Part shown: piece after piece, positions 60,344 through 64,000 of the stretch
Numbering within the stretch: position 1 is the stretch's first letter
How the letters are laid out: each line of letters starts with the position of its first letter
DNA from: Pseudomonas sp. Au-Pse12
GTDB taxonomy: Bacteria > Pseudomonadota > Gammaproteobacteria > Pseudomonadales > Pseudomonadaceae
DNA: 64,000 nt
NCBI RefSeq assembly: GCF_021341665.1
Contig: NZ_JAJTTH010000011.1
Location: 62,001 to 126,000, forward strand
Direction of reading: 5' to 3'
Program-made: the position numbers and the translations under genes
The notes under the pieces: generated by a model
Told to the model about the DNA's origin: nothing
What the model saw: the letters and a program-made list of their open reading frames with translations, nothing else
The model's database searches: none

Positions 60344-61849
60344 ATGAAGCAAGAATACGATACCGTTTTCATCGGTGCGGGCCTTGGCGCGCTTGCGAGC
60401 GCCAGTCTCATGGCGCAACGGGGCCAGAAGGTCCTGGTGGTGGAAAAGCACAATGTCCCCGGTGGTTATGCCAGCAACTTCCGCCGCAAGGATTTCAATT
60501 TCGATGTGTCGCTGCATTCGTTCGACGGGGTGGTCCGCGGCGCCGAGTCGTTCAAGGTGATCGAGGCCTGCGGCGTGGCCGACAAGGTCGAGTTCCTGCA
60601 TCACCCGACCCTGTACCGCTATCGCTCGGAGGACATCGACCTCACGGTCGGGCACCGCGACCTGGAAGGCTACAAGCGCGAGTTGTTCCGCTTCTTTCCC
60701 GGGGAAGTCGACAACATCAACCGGCTGTTCGCCGAGTCGCAGCGCAACTACAAGGATCTGTGCGGCTTCCTGTATTCGCGCAAGCCTTTCTGGATGCGGC
60801 TGATGGCCACGCCGATGGCGTATCCGCGGGTGCTCAAGTATGGCCACGAAACAGTGGACCACTACTTCTCGCGCTTCACTGCCAACGAGCGCCTCAAGGA
60901 AGTGCTGTCAGCGCAATGGAGTTACTACGGCCTGCCGGCCAAGGACTTGGCGTTCGGCTATTTCTCCTACCCGTTCATCGACTACCTGGAGAACGGCGGC
61001 TACTCGATCAAGGGTGGATCGCAGGCCTTGTCCAACGCGCTGGTCGAGGTCATCGAGCAGCATGGCGGCCGGGTCGAGCTGGAGTCGTCGGTCAACCAGA
61101 TCCTGGTCGAGCGCGGCCGGGTCGGCGGGGTGGTGACGCGCAAGTCGGGCCAGGTCCGGGCGCGCAATGTCGTGGCCAATATCTCGCCCCATGCGGTCAT
61201 GGCCCTGGCGGGCAAAGAGCACTTCAGCGACAAGTACCGCGCGCGATTGCGCCGGCTCAAGCTGTCGGTGTCGGGTTTCCAGGTCTACCTGGGGCTAGAT
61301 TGCCCGCTGAGCGAACTGGGCGTGGGCCCCGAGGAGTACATCCACTTCTTCGCCCCGCGCAAGACCCAGTGCGAACAGTTCGAGCACATCCAGGCCGGCG
61401 AGCTGCACGCTGACAACACCAGTTGGTCGATCAACTACTTCTCCAACGTCGATGCCTCGATGGTCCCGCCCGGCAAATCCAGCCTGGGCCTGTTCACCCT
61501 GACGGGGCCCAACGAGTGGCATTCCCTGGACAAGCTCGACTACCGGCGCAAGAAGCATGAACTGACCGAGCTGCTGATCGGCAACGCCGAGCAGGTGATT
61601 CCCGGCCTGCGCCGGCATATCGAGGTGTGCGAGGCGGGTTCGCCACGCACCATGGCCAAGTTCACCCATAACCCGCAAGGCGCGATCTACGGCTTCGAGC
61701 AGAGCACGCGGCAGTCCGGCCTGTTCAATCGCTTTCCGCAGAAATACCCGCTCAAGGGGCTGTACCAGGTAGGGGCCTGGACATTCCCCGGCGCAGGCTT
61801 CATCGGAACGATGTTGTCGGCGCGCTTGCTGGTCGACCGCTATTTCTGA
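60344..61849 (+). CDS. CrtI-like FAD-dependent oxidoreductase 2
   Basis: A 501-residue flavoprotein. FAD site YDTVFIGAGLGALASASLMA at residues 4-23 is followed by KVLVVEKHNVPGGYASNFRR, and the C-terminal contact LYQVGAWTFPGAGFIGTMLSARLL is canonical for the CrtI/retinol-saturase superfamily. ATG at 60344 follows GGAGAAG; an upstream ATG at 60305 overlapping the SDR stop would add 13 unconserved residues. Paralogous to the proteins at 57154 and 62286. Likely acts on an unsaturated acyl chain in this pathway (inference). Confidence 0.88.
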   Translation: MKQEYDTVFIGAGLGALASASLMAQRGQKVLVVEKHNVPGGYASNFRRKDFNFDVSLHSFDGVVRGAESFKVIEACGVADKVEFLHHPTLYRYRSEDIDLTVGHRDLEGYKRELFRFFPGEVDNINRLFAESQRNYKDLCGFLYSRKPFWMRLMATPMAYPRVLKYGHETVDHYFSRFTANERLKEVLSAQWSYYGLPAKDLAFGYFSYPFIDYLENGGYSIKGGSQALSNALVEVIEQHGGRVELESSVNQILVERGRVGGVVTRKSGQVRARNVVANISPHAVMALAGKEHFSDKYRARLRRLKLSVSGFQVYLGLDCPLSELGVGPEEYIHFFAPRKTQCEQFEHIQAGELHADNTSWSINYFSNVDASMVPPGKSSLGLFTLTGPNEWHSLDKLDYRRKKHELTELLIGNAEQVIPGLRRHIEVCEAGSPRTMAKFTHNPQGAIYGFEQSTRQSGLFNRFPQKYPLKGLYQVGAWTFPGAGFIGTMLSARLLVDRYF

Positions 61850-61891
61850 GCGGCGGCTTCCCAGTCAAACCAGACCTTCACGAGACTCACC

Positions 61892-62263
61892 ATGACCTAC
61901 GTAGTGACTGACAACTGCATTCAGTGTCGCCATACCAGCTGCGTCGATATCTGCCCCGCGGATGCCTTCCACCTGGGCCCCAACTTCATCGCGATCAACC
62001 CCCAGGAGTGTGTCGACTGCGGCCTGTGCCTGCCGGAGTGTCCGGAGGCGGCGATTCAGCCGGAGAACCAGCTCGATGACAGTAACCGTCATTTCATCCA
62101 GCTCAATGCCGAGCTGGTCCAGCACTGGCCGGTGATCCTGCAGCGGATTCCGCCCCTGGAGCACCATGAGCAATGGAGCGGCAAGCCGAACAAGCTGCCG
62201 CACCTTGTTCGCGAAGCCGACGCGGTCGACCCGACACGTGACCACCACCTGGCTCATGCCTGA
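61892..62263 (+). CDS. 7Fe ferredoxin (3Fe-4S/4Fe-4S)
   Basis: A 123-residue ferredoxin of the Azotobacter FdI type. The first motif CIQCRHTSCVDICPADAF is CxxCxxxxCxxxCP and the second CVDCGLCLPECPEAA is CxxCxxCxxxCP, sufficient for one [3Fe-4S] and one [4Fe-4S] cluster. The extra cysteine that follows the first CP in FdI is Ala here. It is the natural electron donor candidate for the di-iron oxygenase. It is 42 bp after oxidoreductase 2; the ribosome-binding site is weak. FdxA-like, but clustered so probably dedicated. Confidence 0.9.
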   Translation: MTYVVTDNCIQCRHTSCVDICPADAFHLGPNFIAINPQECVDCGLCLPECPEAAIQPENQLDDSNRHFIQLNAELVQHWPVILQRIPPLEHHEQWSGKPNKLPHLVREADAVDPTRDHHLAHA

Positions 62264-62285
62264 TACGCGACTGGAACAGTACCCC

Positions 62286-63923
62286 ATGCAAAGCTTCGAC
62301 CGATTCAAGACCCTCGAGAGCGACACCTTCGACGTGATAGTGGTGGGCGCCGGCATTGGTGGCCTGACAGCCGCCGCGACCCTGGCCAACCGTGGCAAGC
62401 AGGTGCTGGTGCTGGACATGCACTATGAAATGGGCGGCTGCGCCACGGTGTTTCACCGCAAGGGCAAGGACTATGAGTTCGACGTCGGCCTGCACTACAT
62501 CGGCGATTGCGGCAAGCACGGCCTGATTCCGCGGATTCTGCGGGGCGCGGGCATCGACGACGGTGAAATCAAGTTCATCGAGCAGGACCCGGAAGGTTTC
62601 GAGACCCTGTGCTTTCCCGATTTCCAGTTCGCGGTGCCGCGTGGCTACGAGCGCTTTCGCGAGAAGCTGCTGGAGGCCTTTCCCGAAGAGCGGGCGGGCA
62701 TCAATCGCTACTTCAAGATGCTGCAGCAGGTCTGGGATTTCATGGGCATCCATTCGCGTCCGCTGACGGCGTTGTGGGTGCTGCCGCGCTCGTGGATGCT
62801 GATGCGCCATGCCAACTCGACCGTGGCGCAATTCCTTGACACCTGCACGCAGAACCAGCGCCTGCGGGCCATCCTGACAGGGCAGTTGGGGGTCTATCAC
62901 CAGCCGCCGAGCCGCGCGACCATGGCCGGCCATGCGGCGGTGGTCAATCACTTCCTGCAGGGTTCCTATTACCCGTCGGGCGGTGGCCAGCTGTTTTCCG
63001 ACAAGCTGGGCGCGGTGGTCGAGCGCAAGGGCGGCAAGATACTCCTGCGCTCCAAGGTCGAACGCATCCTGATCGAGAACGGTCGCGCGGTGGGGGTCGA
63101 GTTCAGCAACAAGCACTTGGGCAAGCGCGTGGTCAAGGCCGACGCGGTGATCTGCAACGCCGATATCAAGCAGGCCCTGCTCGGTTTGATCGGTCGCCAG
63201 CACCTCAAGCCCAAGACCGTGCGCCGCGCCGAACAGTTCGAGATGTCCCCGGCCATGGGCGTGGTGTATCTGGGCATCGACATGGACCTCAAGGCCATGG
63301 GCCTGAAAAACACCAACTATCGCATCTACCCGGGGTGTGACTACGAGAAGGCCTATCGTGATGTGTTCGCCGGAGTATTTCCCGAGGAGCCCCATCTGTT
63401 CATCGGCAACGCCACCATGAAGGATCCGGACAACCCGGCCATCGCCCCGCCGGGCATCTATAACCTGCAACTGATGTCGGCGGTGCCCTCGACGCCGCAG
63501 AGCTGGGGGGTGACCCAGGCCGAGCTGGACGATGGCAGCTACAGGAACAACCCTGTCTACCTGGAGAAAAAAGAGTGGTATGCCCGCCAGTTGATAGCCC
63601 TGGCGGAGCGGGTGATTCCGGGAATTTCGGAGCACATTGTCTACCAGGAAGTCTCGACGCCGTTTTCGGTGACGCGGTTTATCGGCTCCGAAGGCGGGAC
63701 GTCCTATGGCCTGGCCTTCACCCCGGAGTATTTCTTGAACAAGCGGCCGGGGGCCAAGACGGAAATCCGCAACCTGTATCTGTGCGGAGCGTCCACCCGT
63801 ACCGGGCACGGCATCTTCGGCGCCATGACTGGCGGGGTGGAAGCGGCCGCGGCGGTCAGTGGGCGTCATGTGCGTTATCAGGTCATGGACATCGGCACCC
63901 GCGCCGAAGCGGCTACCCGCTGA
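62286..63923 (+). CDS. CrtI-like FAD-dependent oxidoreductase 3
   Basis: A 545-residue flavoprotein. FAD motif DVIVVGAGIGGLTAAATLANRG (residues 17-38) with LVLDMHYEMGGCATVF; C-terminal contact NLYLCGASTRTGHGIFGAMTGG is canonical. The internal FDVGLHYIGD resembles the all-trans-retinol saturase/isomerase subgroup. Start: ATG at 62286 has GGAAC 11 bases upstream; ATG at 62256 overlaps the ferredoxin stop but has no visible ribosome-binding site. The protein is longer than the other two paralogues. Last gene of the operon, with a hairpin 6 bp after its stop codon. Confidence 0.87.
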   Translation: MQSFDRFKTLESDTFDVIVVGAGIGGLTAAATLANRGKQVLVLDMHYEMGGCATVFHRKGKDYEFDVGLHYIGDCGKHGLIPRILRGAGIDDGEIKFIEQDPEGFETLCFPDFQFAVPRGYERFREKLLEAFPEERAGINRYFKMLQQVWDFMGIHSRPLTALWVLPRSWMLMRHANSTVAQFLDTCTQNQRLRAILTGQLGVYHQPPSRATMAGHAAVVNHFLQGSYYPSGGGQLFSDKLGAVVERKGGKILLRSKVERILIENGRAVGVEFSNKHLGKRVVKADAVICNADIKQALLGLIGRQHLKPKTVRRAEQFEMSPAMGVVYLGIDMDLKAMGLKNTNYRIYPGCDYEKAYRDVFAGVFPEEPHLFIGNATMKDPDNPAIAPPGIYNLQLMSAVPSTPQSWGVTQAELDDGSYRNNPVYLEKKEWYARQLIALAERVIPGISEHIVYQEVSTPFSVTRFIGSEGGTSYGLAFTPEYFLNKRPGAKTEIRNLYLCGASTRTGHGIFGAMTGGVEAAAAVSGRHVRYQVMDIGTRAEAATR

Positions 63924-63928
63924 CGCAG

Positions 63929-63961
63929 TCCCCATGGCGCTCGCCGTTGGGGCGCCATGGG
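63929..63961 (+). terminator. Hairpin at the end of the operon
   Basis: CCCCATGGCGC (63929-63939) pairs perfectly with GCGCCATGGGG (63951-63961) around an 11-base loop, 6 bp after the last stop codon. There is no T tract before the window end, so it is a probable but not certain terminator. The remaining 39 bp hold nothing recognised. Confidence 0.55.
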
Positions 63962-64000
63962 GGCTATGCTCCTGCGCTGGGAGCACTGGACTGACCCGAG

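Noticed and set aside
53884..63923. Operon as an aryl-polyene or polyyne cluster
   Set aside because: Aryl-polyene clusters have several KS/CLF-type enzymes and an aromatic ligase; polyyne clusters have membrane desaturases and an acyl-AMP ligase. Neither set is here.
53884..63923. Operon as carotenoid synthesis because of the CrtI-like genes
   Set aside because: No phytoene synthase, GGPP synthase or cyclase is present; KS, ACP, KR and DH indicate acyl chemistry instead.
62103..63986. 627-codon minus-strand open frame at the right end
   Set aside because: Antisense to oxidoreductase 3, whose FAD motifs are intact.
1..64000. CRISPR array, tRNA, rRNA, prophage or insertion sequence
   Set aside because: No spaced direct repeats, no cloverleaf, no rRNA, transposase or phage genes were seen by reading.

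Overview
The window is chromosomal DNA of a fluorescent Pseudomonas, most like the P. fluorescens / P. chlororaphis / P. protegens lineage. It is GC-rich and densely coded. From the left edge to about 36 kb its gene order (TPR lipoprotein, hemA-prfA-prmC-moeB-murI, pagL, photolyase/MerR, hemH, uraA-upp, hpt, mqo, YajG lipoprotein, chemoreceptor, M48 peptidase, hprA) follows, from memory, the P. aeruginosa PA4667 to PA4626 neighbourhood. No rRNA, tRNA, insertion sequence, prophage or CRISPR array was seen.

Layout. 0-7.3 kb: a partial TPR lipoprotein diverges from a tightly overlapping tetrapyrrole / translation termination / cofactor / cell-wall operon, followed by the lipid A deacylase PagL. 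7.3-17.1 kb: a leftward photo-oxidative stress block: tRNA s4U desulfidase (RudS-like), cobalamin-less MerR regulator, photolyase, NTF2-like protein, SDR, FAD oxidoreductase, DUF1365, Cfa-like methyltransferase and DUF2878, preceded by a renalase plus Trp-rich protein unit. TGTACA pairs upstream of both units suggest one MerR/LitR-type regulon. 17.2-36 kb: housekeeping genes (ferrochelatase, uracil uptake and salvage, hypoxanthine salvage, malate:quinone oxidoreductase, small conserved proteins, a YedK/HMCES-like protein with altered catalytic residues, a chemoreceptor, an M48 lipoprotein peptidase, a GDT1-type Mn exporter behind a yybP-ykoY riboswitch, RsmC and HprA). 36-51.6 kb: transport, regulation and lipid catabolism (LysE, AraC/MFS pair, acyl-CoA synthetase with a DUF1302/DUF1329 pair and a MalT-type LuxR regulator, LysR, a two-component system with two small divergent membrane proteins, Ogt).

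51.7-64 kb is the accessory region and the most interesting part. A LuxR receptor and a LuxI acyl-homoserine-lactone synthase converge with abutting stop codons. LuxI diverges from a ten-gene rightward operon: FabF-like ketosynthase, MaoC-like dehydratase, acyl carrier protein, AurF-type di-iron oxygenase, CrtI-like FAD oxidoreductase, alpha/beta hydrolase, FabG-like ketoreductase, second CrtI-like enzyme, 7Fe ferredoxin, third CrtI-like enzyme. The 439-bp gap between luxI and the ketosynthase gene carries two lux-box-like dyads and further GTAC palindromes. The parts fit a quorum-regulated, discrete (type II) acyl-chain assembly line whose ACP-bound product is desaturated or isomerised by three CrtI-like flavoenzymes, oxygenated by the di-iron enzyme and released by the hydrolase. 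I do not recognise a characterised product for this gene set. A hairpin just after the last gene suggests the operon ends within the window.
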